Assembly: GCA_947482805.1 (NCBI GenBank)
Contig: CANKLK010000068.1
Span: 1-10,716, forward strand
DNA from: Flavobacteriaceae bacterium
Lineage (GTDB): Bacteria; Bacteroidota; Bacteroidia; Flavobacteriales; Flavobacteriaceae
Direction: 5' to 3'
DNA: 10,716 bases
Shown: in pieces, positions 1-5,626 of the stretch
Layout of the letters: each line of letters opens with the position of its first letter
Numbering within the stretch: the stretch's first letter is position 1
Notes under the pieces: generated by a model
What the model was told of the DNA's origin: nothing
Database searches by the model: none
What the model saw: only the letters and a program-made list of their open reading frames with translations
Translations under genes and position numbers: made by a program

Positions 1-81
1 GCCAACAAAGGCATTCATTAGGGTAGATTTTCCTACGTTTGGATTGCCTATAATATTTACAAAACCTGCTTTATGTTCCAT
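1..81 (-). CDS. era: GTPase Era, N-terminal fragment (partial)
   Basis: This is the first 27 codons of a gene that continues past the left edge of the window. Read on the minus strand from the ATG at 81-79, it gives MEHKAGFVNIIGNPNVGKST and then LMNAFVG. That is the start and G1/P-loop (GNPNVGKS, residues 12-19) of the TrmE-Era-EngA family. The very short lead before the P-loop and the GNPNVGKSTLMN wording fit Era better than Der or MnmE. Era is known as a 16S rRNA-binding GTPase that assists 30S subunit maturation. Only 14 bp separate its start codon from a strong terminator hairpin, so its transcription probably depends on read-through from a leader upstream. Der is the main alternative, since the rest of the protein is not visible. 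Confidence 0.85.
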   Translation of the reverse strand, partial: MEHKAGFVNIIGNPNVGKSTLMNAFVG

Positions 82-94
82 TTAATTGAGAATA

Positions 95-235
95 AAAAAA
101 CCGAAAACTCATTTAGTGTTTTCGGTTTTTAGTTTATTTAGTAGGAAGTATTACTACAATATCTAACCACCGCTTGGTAAATGACCTGTTGGCAATCTCC
201 CGATTTTATTATTATATCAAAGGGAAATCTATTTC
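95..235 (-). ncRNA. Candidate leader RNA or small RNA upstream of era
   Basis: Between a -7-like element (240-247, read on the minus strand) and the terminator at 96-130 lie about 140 nt with no credible ORF. The stretch has several local pairing possibilities: GTAG/CTAC around 136-152, GGT/ACC around 176-186, and CCC with GGG around 200-224. It is also richer in G+C around 160-205 than the surrounding AT-rich intergenic DNA, which suggests constraint. I could not match it to a riboswitch, SRP or 6S family from memory. It could be a free-standing small RNA or an attenuator leader for era. This is inference from layout; no family is claimed. Confidence 0.35.
96..130 (-). terminator. Intrinsic terminator just upstream of era
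   Basis: A perfect 13-bp inverted repeat (AAAAACCGAAAAC, 96-108, and GTTTTCGGTTTTT, 118-130) encloses a 9-nt loop. On the minus strand the second arm runs into a seven-base T tract, the usual form of a Rho-independent terminator. No plus-strand gene lies to its left. It therefore most likely ends a minus-strand transcript that begins near 235, immediately before the era start codon. Confidence 0.75.
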
Positions 236-239
236 GAAG

Positions 240-247
240 CAAAAGTA
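240..247 (-). promoter_or_regulatory. Possible -7 element for the era leader transcript
   Basis: On the minus strand this reads TACTTTTG, an exact match to the Bacteroidota -7 consensus TAnnTTTG. I see no clear TTG at the expected distance upstream. It is the best-placed promoter element for the putative RNA ending at the terminator at 96-130. Confidence 0.35.
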
Positions 248-327
248 GTTAATTAATATTTAATAGATTTTCTAATTGTTTTAAGACGGATTTTTAAATA
301 TAAACCCAAACAGTCTTCACTGCACTA

Positions 328-342
328 AAGTTGAAACAACTT
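328..342. promoter_or_regulatory. Inverted repeat upstream of the collagen operon promoter
   Basis: AAGTTG-AAA-CAACTT is a perfect 6-bp dyad with a 3-bp centre, about 70 bp before the expected transcription start of the 452 operon. Together with the dyad at 365-378 it could be a regulator-binding site. No regulator gene is nearby, and short dyads are common in AT-rich DNA. Confidence 0.25.
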
Positions 343-364
343 GAACTGGAATAAACCTTTCAAC

Positions 365-378
365 CACTTTGATAAGTG
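365..378. promoter_or_regulatory. Dyad overlapping the -33 element
   Basis: CACTT-TGAT-AAGTG is a perfect 5-bp inverted repeat with a 4-bp centre. The TTG of the predicted -33 element (369-371) lies inside it, so a bound protein would block sigma-factor contact. A repressor operator is a plausible reading but nothing else supports it. Confidence 0.25.
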
Positions 379-398
379 TTAAAAAAAACATACATTTA
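369..398 (+). promoter_or_regulatory. Predicted promoter of the 452-4935 operon
   Basis: TTG (369-371), a 19-bp spacer and TACATTTA (391-398) match the Bacteroidota promoter TTG-N17-23-TAnnTTTG at all but the last base. The spacer is the same length as in the near-perfect tRNA promoter in this window. It would give a leader of roughly 45-50 nt before the ATG at 452. Confidence 0.5.
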
Positions 399-451
399 CG
401 ACTTTAAAATTTGAATATGAGGCTATTGTTCCTTAAAATAATAACGTAAAC

Positions 452-934
452 ATGTCGAAATATATTAAAATATCCATTAACTTAATGTTTTTTTGGTTCT
501 GTAATGTTTATGCCCAAAACAACACTATAACAACAGGTGCTGATGCTTCTAATACTAATGGCTCAATCAGTTATTCAATAGGACAAATCGATTATGTGTC
601 GTCAGGTAATGCTTCAATATTTATTAATCAAGGATTACAACAACCTTATGAAATAGTTACATTAAGTGGCAATGAAATATTGGATATTACTATTTCTGCT
701 CAGGTATATCCTAATCCAACAGTAAATAACCTCATCATTTCACTTCAAAATTATAATTACGAGAATCTAACTTATAAACTTTTTGATATTCGAGGAAGAG
801 AAATCATTAATGGCACCATAAGTAATTCAGAAACGATAGTTAATATGCAACCTTATGCATCTGCTACCTATATATTAAAACTATCGAAAAAAAATAAAGA
901 AATAAAATCATTCAAAATATTAAAAAAAGAATAA
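452..934 (+). CDS. Small secreted protein with T9SS type A sorting domain
   Basis: This 160-residue protein starts with a lysine-containing N-terminus and a hydrophobic stretch ending at VYA-Q (about residue 21), a Sec signal peptide. Residues 22-75 form a short beta-rich segment with the pattern [11 protein letters not shown]...GLQQPYEI, which recurs in many small flavobacterial exported proteins. Residues 80-160 are a type A C-terminal domain: [10 protein letters not shown] marks its first strand, and [17 protein letters not shown] and the lysine-rich end complete it. This domain is known to direct passage through the type IX outer-membrane machinery and is often removed on the cell surface. 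The mature part is only about 55 residues, too small for an enzyme. Its stop codon is one base from the next start, so it is surely co-transcribed with the collagen-like gene. A surface partner or adaptor of that protein is an inference. Confidence 0.85.
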   Translation: MSKYIKISINLMFFWFCNVYAQNNTITTGADASNTNGSISYSIGQIDYVSSGNASIFINQGLQQPYEIVTLSGNEILDITISAQVYPNPTVNNLIISLQNYNYENLTYKLFDIRGREIINGTISNSETIVNMQPYASATYILKLSKKNKEIKSFKILKKE

Positions 935-935
935 C

Positions 936-3500
936 ATGAAAAGAATATTTACACTAGCTGTTTTATTACTATCATTCGCTTATGGAAATGCGCAGAGCCC
1001 ACAAAAAATGTCTTTTCAAGCCGTTATCAGAAATAGCTCTAATAGCTTAGTTTCTAATCTACCTATTGGTTTAAGAGTAAGTATTTTACAAGGAGCTCCT
1101 ACAGGTGCAATAGTATATTCTGAAACACAAACAGCAAACACAAACGTTAATGGATTGGTTACCATTCAAATTGGTGGAGGAAATGTCATTCAAGGAGATT
1201 TTTCATCCATTGAATGGGCAAATGGGCCTTATTTTATACAAACAGAAACTGATGTAAATGGTGCTACAAATTATACTATTACATCCACCACTCAATTATT
1301 AAGTGTTCCTTATGCTCTTTATGCCCAAACATCAGGAAGCTCTACCCCTGGCCCACAAGGTATGGCTGGAACAAACGGAACTAACGGTATTGATGGAGCT
1401 CAAGGTCCACAAGGTATTCAAGGGGCTCAAGGACCTACAGGACCACAAGGAGTTTCAGGTACTAATGGAATCGATGGACCTCAAGGACCTCAGGGACCTG
1501 CTGGACCACAAGGTTTGGCTGGACCACAAGGTTTGGCTGGAGCTCAAGGTTTGGCTGGAGCTCAAGGGCTTCAAGGACCTGCTGGACAAAATGGTTTAAG
1601 TGCTTATGAAATAGCAGTTCAAAATGGATATACTGGAACAGAATTACAATGGTTATCAACTGCTATTGTAGGACCACAAGGGCCTCAAGGAATAGCTGGT
1701 GCAAACGGTATTGATGGTGCAACTGGTCCACAAGGTCCACAAGGAATTCAAGGTTTAACTGGCGCAGCTGGACCTCAAGGGATACAAGGACCGCAAGGTA
1801 TTGCTGGAACCAATGGTACTAATGGTGTTGATGGTGCTCAAGGGCCTGCTGGTCAAAACGGAATTAACGGTCAAGATGGTCTATCGGCATATCAAATATG
1901 GCTCAATGCTGGAAACACTGGAACTGAAACACAATTCTTATCATCTTTACAAGGAGCCACAGGTACTCAAGGACCTGCTGGAATTAATGGAATTAATGGT
2001 GCTACAGGACCACAAGGCCCAGCTGGGGCAAATGGTATTAATGGTACAGATGGAACTAACGGCACAAATGGCTTATCTGCTTATCAAGTTTGGTTGAACC
2101 GTGGTAATGTTGGAACTGAAGCTGACTTTATTGCTTCGTTGACTGGGCCACAAGGCCCTTCGGGAGCTCATGGTCAAGATGGTAAAAATACACTTGTAAA
2201 TACCACCACAGAACCTTCTGGAGCCAATTGTGCAAATGGTGGAGTCAAAATTGAAGTTGGATTGGATATAGATGGTAATGGCGTATTAGATTCTAATGAA
2301 ATAAATGGCAGTTTAACTAAATATATTTGTAATGGGAATGGATTATTATCAGGTCAAAATTTTTATAGTTATACTTACACAGAATCTGATTTTACATCAT
2401 CTCAATTTAATCAATCAGTTCAATCATTTATTATTGAAACATTTAACAAAAGTGGATGGATTAAAATTAATCTATCACTAGGCTCAGGAATGGGTATGCC
2501 GACTCCACCTTGTGGTATTATCAGAATTAAATCTTCTAATAATGATATTTTATTTGAAGAATATGGCTGTAGGGGCTACAACAATAGAATAATTCCAATA
2601 AATCTTAGCACAAACTGGAATAGCATAATGATAGAAGTAACGCAGACTACATCATATTCTGTTACAGGACAATTATTATCAAGTGGATATTTTGAGAGGG
2701 TATTGTTTAATGATAGTGTTGCTAGTCAGGGGCCTCAAGGTGAGCAAGGTCCACAAGGAATTCAAGGCCCTGCTGGGGCAAATGGTATTAATGGTACAGA
2801 TGGAACTAACGGCACAAATGGCCTATCTGCTTATCAAGTTTGGTTGAATCTTGGGAATGTTGGAACAGAAGCTGATTTTATTACTTCATTAACTGGACCT
2901 CAAGGGATTCAAGGACCTCAAGGCACAAATGGAGATGACGGTCAAGATGGTAAAAATACGCTTGTAAATACAACTACTGAACCAGCAGGTGCAAATTGTG
3001 CAAACGGAGGAACCAAAGTAGAATTTGGTCTAGACGATAACTTAAATGGCTCTCTTGAAGCTGGAGAGATAAATGTAAGTTTGACTAAATATATTTGTAA
3101 TGGAAATAATACAAACGGTTCTGGAAACAATAATAATAATAATGGAGTTTTTATACCAACAGCTATTTCTAATCGCTCTACTAGTGTTTTACAATATACC
3201 CAATCTTTAAAGTATTGTTCAGATTTAGTTGAGGCTGGTTTTAGTGATTGGAGGTTGCCAACTTTAGAGGATATTGAGGAATATTTGTTTGCTGGTGGAA
3301 ATATTCCTGGAGATGGTATTACTACTTGGGTAAGAGGTGGGTTTTCCCCAGGAAGTGTCCAATTTGGTATTGTTTATGGTTTTATTTTTACAGTTGACTC
3401 TAGTGGTACAGGTCAAGTTTATTCTGTTACTGAATCACAAAACTCATCAGGTTTTAGTCCAAGTCCAATAGGCACTAATTTTTGTCAATGCGTACGATAA
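936..3500 (+). CDS. Modular collagen-like surface protein with C-terminal Lcl_C domain
   Basis: This 854-residue protein has a signal peptide cleaved near GNA-Q (residue 19). Residues 21-132 form a beta-rich domain ([12 protein letters not shown]...SVPYALYA) common in flavobacterial exported proteins. Gly-X-Y collagen blocks occupy about 139-220, 246-315, 340-379, 404-416, 599-629 and 654-672, rich in PQG, AQG, TNG and ING triplets. Four inserts of 24-25 residues (LSAY-x6-G-x2-GTE) interrupt them at 221, 316, 380 and 630. Two modules (417-467, 673-723) each carry a cysteine pair and an EF-hand-like loop: D444/D446/N448/G449/E455 and D700/N702/N704/G705/E711. I recall these as DUF7151. Residues 468-597 are a unique domain with C526 and C545. 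An Asn-rich linker leads to the Lcl_C/DUF1566 domain (741-854, FSDWRLP motif). Collagen repeats form trimeric rods, and the related domain of Legionella Lcl trimerises and binds glycans. Adhesin or matrix function is inferred. No type A sorting domain is present. Confidence 0.85.
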   Translation: MKRIFTLAVLLLSFAYGNAQSPQKMSFQAVIRNSSNSLVSNLPIGLRVSILQGAPTGAIVYSETQTANTNVNGLVTIQIGGGNVIQGDFSSIEWANGPYFIQTETDVNGATNYTITSTTQLLSVPYALYAQTSGSSTPGPQGMAGTNGTNGIDGAQGPQGIQGAQGPTGPQGVSGTNGIDGPQGPQGPAGPQGLAGPQGLAGAQGLAGAQGLQGPAGQNGLSAYEIAVQNGYTGTELQWLSTAIVGPQGPQGIAGANGIDGATGPQGPQGIQGLTGAAGPQGIQGPQGIAGTNGTNGVDGAQGPAGQNGINGQDGLSAYQIWLNAGNTGTETQFLSSLQGATGTQGPAGINGINGATGPQGPAGANGINGTDGTNGTNGLSAYQVWLNRGNVGTEADFIASLTGPQGPSGAHGQDGKNTLVNTTTEPSGANCANGGVKIEVGLDIDGNGVLDSNEINGSLTKYICNGNGLLSGQNFYSYTYTESDFTSSQFNQSVQSFIIETFNKSGWIKINLSLGSGMGMPTPPCGIIRIKSSNNDILFEEYGCRGYNNRIIPINLSTNWNSIMIEVTQTTSYSVTGQLLSSGYFERVLFNDSVASQGPQGEQGPQGIQGPAGANGINGTDGTNGTNGLSAYQVWLNLGNVGTEADFITSLTGPQGIQGPQGTNGDDGQDGKNTLVNTTTEPAGANCANGGTKVEFGLDDNLNGSLEAGEINVSLTKYICNGNNTNGSGNNNNNNGVFIPTAISNRSTSVLQYTQSLKYCSDLVEAGFSDWRLPTLEDIEEYLFAGGNIPGDGITTWVRGGFSPGSVQFGIVYGFIFTVDSSGTGQVYSVTESQNSSGFSPSPIGTNFCQCVR
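1501..1572 (+). repeat. Four 18-bp tandem repeats within the collagen block
   Basis: CTGGACCACAAGGTTTGG occurs twice (1501-1518, 1519-1536). A variant with AGCT in place of ACCA follows (1537-1554), and a fourth copy diverges only at its end (1555-1572). Each unit encodes two collagen triplets, so slippage would lengthen or shorten the rod without breaking the frame. Confidence 0.85.
2022..2098 (+). repeat. Direct repeat, copy 1 (collagen plus SAYQVWLN module)
   Basis: These 77 bp recur at 2772-2848 with one mismatch (2073 against 2823), exactly 750 bp away. Similarity continues on both sides at the protein level through the following EF-hand-like module, so it is the conserved core of a larger segmental duplication. 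Confidence 0.9.
2772..2848 (+). repeat. Direct repeat, copy 2 (collagen plus SAYQVWLN module)
   Basis: This is the second copy of the 77-bp element at 2022-2098, differing at one base. The 750-bp spacing is a multiple of three, so recombination between copies would remove 250 residues in frame, including one EF-hand-like module and the unique middle domain. Confidence 0.9.
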
Positions 3501-3530
3501 ATATCGAATTTAATTAAAAACAAATTAGTT

Positions 3531-3962
3531 ATGAAAAATTTACTTTTTTATTTTATGATACTTTTTTATATTAATGCTAATTCTCAAATCAATGTAATCA
3601 GTAATAACTTCATTACACCTACAGCTATATCAAATCGTTCTCCAAATGTATTGCAATATACTCAATCATTAAAGTATTGTTCAGATTTAGTTGAAGGTGG
3701 TTTTAGTGATTGGAGATTACCAAAATTACAAGAGATTGAAAAATATATTTTCAATGATGGCAGTATTCCAAGCGAAGGGGTTACTACATGGATAAGGGGC
3801 GGATTTACTCCAGGAAGCGTTCAATTTGGCATTGTTTACGGTTATATTTTTACAGTTGACTCTAGTGGCTCAGGCCAAGTATATTCTGTTATTGAATCTC
3901 AAAACTCAACAGGTTTTAGTCCTAGTCCTATAGGAACTAATTTTTGTCATTGCGTAAGATAG
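3531..3962 (+). CDS. Secreted stand-alone Lcl_C (DUF1566) domain protein
   Basis: This 143-residue protein has a short signal peptide (hydrophobic residues 4-16, cleavage near NANS-Q, about 18), roughly ten linker residues, then one Lcl_C-type domain at 30-143. By direct alignment, 93 of these 114 residues match the last 114 of the collagen-like protein just upstream, including the SDWRLP motif, three cysteines (the first in LKYCSDL, the last two near the end) and the final residues GTNFC-x-CVR. It lies 30 bp after the upstream stop codon with no terminator between, so it is probably co-transcribed. It has no collagen rod and no T9SS sorting domain. A free domain could cap or mix into collagen trimers, or compete for the same ligand. 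Both roles are inference; the paralogy is seen directly. Confidence 0.8.
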   Translation: MKNLLFYFMILFYINANSQINVISNNFITPTAISNRSPNVLQYTQSLKYCSDLVEGGFSDWRLPKLQEIEKYIFNDGSIPSEGVTTWIRGGFTPGSVQFGIVYGYIFTVDSSGSGQVYSVIESQNSTGFSPSPIGTNFCHCVR

Positions 3963-3979
3963 ATAATTTAATAAATTTT
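3950..3979 (+). promoter_or_regulatory. Possible internal promoter before the 4013 gene
   Basis: TTG (3950-3952), a 19-bp spacer and TAAATTTT (3972-3979) match the Bacteroidota consensus except at the last base. It overlaps the end of the preceding gene and would give a leader of about 30 nt. In such AT-rich DNA a chance match is quite possible. If real, the two downstream genes could be expressed apart from the collagen genes. Confidence 0.3.
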
Positions 3980-4012
3980 ATTTAGAATTATAAATAACAA
4001 AAAAATAAAATT

Positions 4013-4594
4013 ATGATTAATTATTTACCTATTCTAGTGAATTCAAAACAATCTGATATAACTTCATTTATTGAATTTTGGTCCAAACTATACTCATATC
4101 CTTTAGAAAATCTATACAATGAAACAATAATTAAGGAACAATATGAAATTGATGATATGCAACTTCTTTTTATATGGAAAAATGGAATGAAACTAAGCAG
4201 GAAGAAACAACAATCATTAGATTTAAAAATAAAACCAAAATTAACTTTAATAAATAAGTTCAAACAAAATGATGATTGGTCAATAGATGATTTTCAAAGT
4301 GAGTTTGGTGATTTATCAGCAGTTTGGAAAATATTTTTACTTCACATCATAAAACCTAAAGTATATCCTATTTATGACCAACACATAAATAGAACTTACA
4401 ATTACATACACAGACTTCCATACACTGAAATATCAGCAAATATGTCTAATAAGAATAAAGAATATTTTTATTTTAACACCTATCTTAATTTTATTAAAGA
4501 ACAAAGTGATTTGAACTTAAAAAAATTTGATGAGGCTTTTTTTGCTTTTGGGAAATTTATAAACACCAACAATAATATAATTCTTTTTGAGTAA
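4013..4594 (+). CDS. Cytosolic protein, possible OGG/HhH-GPD-like fold
   Basis: This 193-residue protein has no signal peptide or membrane segment and is mainly alpha-helical and lysine-rich. Its clearest motif is AVWKIFLLHIIKP (103-115) followed by YPIYDQHINRTY (118-129). A hydrophobic helix ending in His, then P-I-x-D-x-H-x-x-R, resembles the segment around the catalytic Asp of OGG1-type DNA glycosylases (PVDVHMWHIA in OGG1), and D122 would be that residue. I recall the same wording in uncharacterised OGG-like bacterial proteins. However, I see no convincing helix-hairpin-helix or catalytic lysine before it, so activity is uncertain. It lies 50 bp after the Lcl_C gene and 35 bp before the next, visibly more AT-rich than the housekeeping genes here. 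A DNA-binding or DNA-repair-like role is a tentative reading. It may equally be inactive or a passenger. Confidence 0.6.
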   Translation: MINYLPILVNSKQSDITSFIEFWSKLYSYPLENLYNETIIKEQYEIDDMQLLFIWKNGMKLSRKKQQSLDLKIKPKLTLINKFKQNDDWSIDDFQSEFGDLSAVWKIFLLHIIKPKVYPIYDQHINRTYNYIHRLPYTEISANMSNKNKEYFYFNTYLNFIKEQSDLNLKKFDEAFFAFGKFINTNNNIILFE

Positions 4595-4629
4595 ATAATA
4601 TTCAAATAGTAGTAAATAAAAAAATTAAT

Positions 4630-4935
4630 ATGATAAGCATAAAATACACTGAAGATAGAAATTATATAAGAATAACTAACTCAACATCTGAATCCCATAA
4701 TATTGGATATATTTCGCCTATTAATGGTGAATTATCTGTAAAATCAGATTTGATGAATTTAATCAAAGATGTAGGCCTAGATAATCTTTTTGATTGGAAA
4801 TCTGGCAGTGGAAGACACGGAGGCACTAGTTATGAAGCTCATACAACTAACCATTTAAGTGTTGATTGCACAATAAATTTTATAAAGAGAGTTTTATTAC
4901 TTACCAAACAAGACTTTGAAGTTTATTTAGATTAA
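4630..4935 (+). CDS. Hypothetical protein, 101 residues
   Basis: I do not recognise this family. The protein is small and soluble, with no signal peptide or transmembrane stretch. The first 37 residues look like beta strands (ISIKYTEDRNYIRITN, then GYISPINGELSV). A helix follows (about 38-50). Next comes a Gly/Ser-rich loop, GSGRHGGTSYEAH (59-71), and an amphipathic helix (TINFIKRVLLL, 81-91). It follows the putative OGG-like gene by 35 bp and is closed by the hairpin terminator at 4971-5006, so the two were probably transcribed together. An immunity, antitoxin or partner protein is conceivable from the two-gene layout, but nothing in the residues shows it. The start chosen is the first ATG of the open frame. 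Confidence 0.6.
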   Translation: MISIKYTEDRNYIRITNSTSESHNIGYISPINGELSVKSDLMNLIKDVGLDNLFDWKSGSGRHGGTSYEAHTTNHLSVDCTINFIKRVLLLTKQDFEVYLD

Positions 4936-4970
4936 AAATGTAATTGTTTTACTTTATAAAACTAAAAATA

Positions 4971-5006
4971 AAAGGGTTTAACTTTCTGACTTAAGTTTAA
5001 CCCTTT
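4971..5006. terminator. Bidirectional intrinsic terminator
   Basis: AAAGGGTTTAAC (4971-4982) pairs perfectly with GTTTAACCCTTT (4995-5006) around a 12-nt loop. On the plus strand a seven-T tract follows, ending the operon begun at 452. On the minus strand TTTTATTTTT follows, serving the small gene whose stop codon (5009-5011) lies inside the plus-strand T tract. Confidence 0.8.
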
Positions 5007-5008
5007 TT

Positions 5009-5167
5009 TTATTTATACACCCTCCCATTCACAAACACCATTTCAACACCCATTACCTTCTTAATCCTATCAACCTCTGAACTGGTTAGTTTATCTGGGT
5101 TAACAACCATAAATTGATGCTGGGTCTTCTCAAGCTGATGCGTAATTGTTATTCTTGTCTTTTTCAT
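5009..5167 (-). CDS. Small hypothetical protein, 52 residues
   Basis: From the ATG at 5167-5165 this encodes 52 residues beginning MKKTRITITHQ and ending VEMVFVNGRVYK. The pattern is strand, charged helix (LTSSEVDRIKKV), strand, strand, like a compact soluble fold. The polar/hydrophobic alternation and the well-placed bidirectional terminator right after its stop suggest a real gene. The frame is open up to an ATG at 5203, which would add 12 residues (MLNLILNLAPIN). I prefer the inner start because a basic MKK beginning is usual here, but no ribosome-binding site decides it. I know no function. It lies between the collagen operon and the tRNA, on the same strand as the tRNA but behind the tRNA terminator, so it needs its own promoter, which I could not identify clearly. 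Confidence 0.5.
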   Translation of the reverse strand: MKKTRITITHQLEKTQHQFMVVNPDKLTSSEVDRIKKVMGVEMVFVNGRVYK

Positions 5168-5374
5168 ATTAATTGGAGCTAAATTCAAAATCAAATTCAA
5201 CATGGCTTTTATTGGTGTAATCTAAGTAGATAATTATTCTATTGCCTTAAATTACAAAAAAGAGATTGGTTTGCATTGTATAACTATATGGAATTTATGG
5301 AAAGGAAACGTATTCGACTTGTTGTCAATTCAGAGAAAAAAATTAAAAACGTTGCTACAGTTTAGCTACAAAAA

Positions 5375-5401
5375 TTAAAAAACCCAGCAAATGCTGGGTT
5401 T
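5375..5401 (-). terminator. Terminator of tRNA-fMet
   Basis: AAACCCAGCA (5380-5389) and TGCTGGGTTT (5392-5401) form a tight GC-rich hairpin starting 5 bp beyond the tRNA 3' end. On the minus strand it runs into TTTTTTAATTTTT. This is the normal arrangement for a single-tRNA transcript. Confidence 0.8.
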
Positions 5402-5405
5402 CTAG

Positions 5406-5478
5406 TAGCGGGAACAGGACTCGAACCTGTGACCTTCGGGTTATGAGCCCGACGAGCTGCCTACTGCTCTATCCCGCG
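5406..5478 (-). tRNA. Initiator tRNA-Met (anticodon CAT)
   Basis: The minus strand folds into a complete 73-nt cloverleaf without encoded CCA. It has a 7-bp acceptor stem with a mismatch at its first pair, D stem GAGC/GCTC, anticodon stem TCGGG/CCCGA with loop CTCATAA, and T arm ACAGG/CCTGT with loop TTCGAGT. Three consecutive G-C pairs next to the anticodon loop, the unpaired 1-72 position and the A11-T24 pair in the D stem are the known hallmarks of bacterial initiator tRNA. Its D arm and anticodon arm closely resemble E. coli tRNA-fMet. Here 1-72 is C with T instead of the C with A of E. coli. It has its own promoter and terminator, so it is a single-gene unit. Confidence 0.93.
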
Positions 5479-5490
5479 CTGTTTAGATTG

Positions 5491-5520
5491 CAAATATACA
5501 ACGAAATTCAATATAAGCAA
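5491..5520 (-). promoter_or_regulatory. Promoter of tRNA-fMet
   Basis: Read on the minus strand, TTG (5520-5518), a 19-bp spacer and TATATTTG (5498-5491) match the Bacteroidota consensus TTG-N17-23-TAnnTTTG at every fixed position. The -7 element ends 12 bp before the mature tRNA 5' end, leaving a very short precursor leader. It is the best promoter in the window and a useful standard for judging the others. Confidence 0.8.
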
Positions 5521-5579
5521 CAAAATAGAATAGAATAAAATAATTTATAGTAATCAATCTGTTGTATGAAGTAATAAAT

Positions 5580-5587
5580 TACTTTTG
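5580..5587 (+). promoter_or_regulatory. -7 element of the J-domain/KTSC gene
   Basis: TACTTTTG matches TAnnTTTG exactly, 39 bp before the ATG at 5627. The nearest upstream TTG (5562-5564) is only 15 bp away, short of the usual 17-23, so the -33 contact is weak. Confidence 0.5.
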
Positions 5588-5626
5588 CAAAAATTAATTT
5601 TAGTATAGAATTCATACCCAAGAAGA

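Noticed and set aside
163..235. Minus-strand open frame encoding IGRLPTGHLPSGG before a stop
   Set aside because: It reads like a peptide tail, but the frame has a stop about 17 codons upstream and no ATG between. An RNA explanation fits better.
1303..2097. Overlapping ORFs in other frames of the collagen region, on both strands
   Set aside because: They are shadows of the Gly-X-Y repeats: the periodic codon pattern keeps other frames open and gives low-complexity Leu/Lys/Glu or Val/Gln strings.
4021..4263. Minus-strand ORF of 80 residues
   Set aside because: It lies wholly inside the 4013-4594 gene and has no supporting promoter or recognisable domain.
5288..5365. 25-codon plus-strand ORF beginning MEFMERKRIRL, near the tRNA; considered as an integrase remnant
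   Set aside because: Too short to recognise. No duplicated tRNA 3' end, which an integration event would leave, occurs elsewhere in the window.
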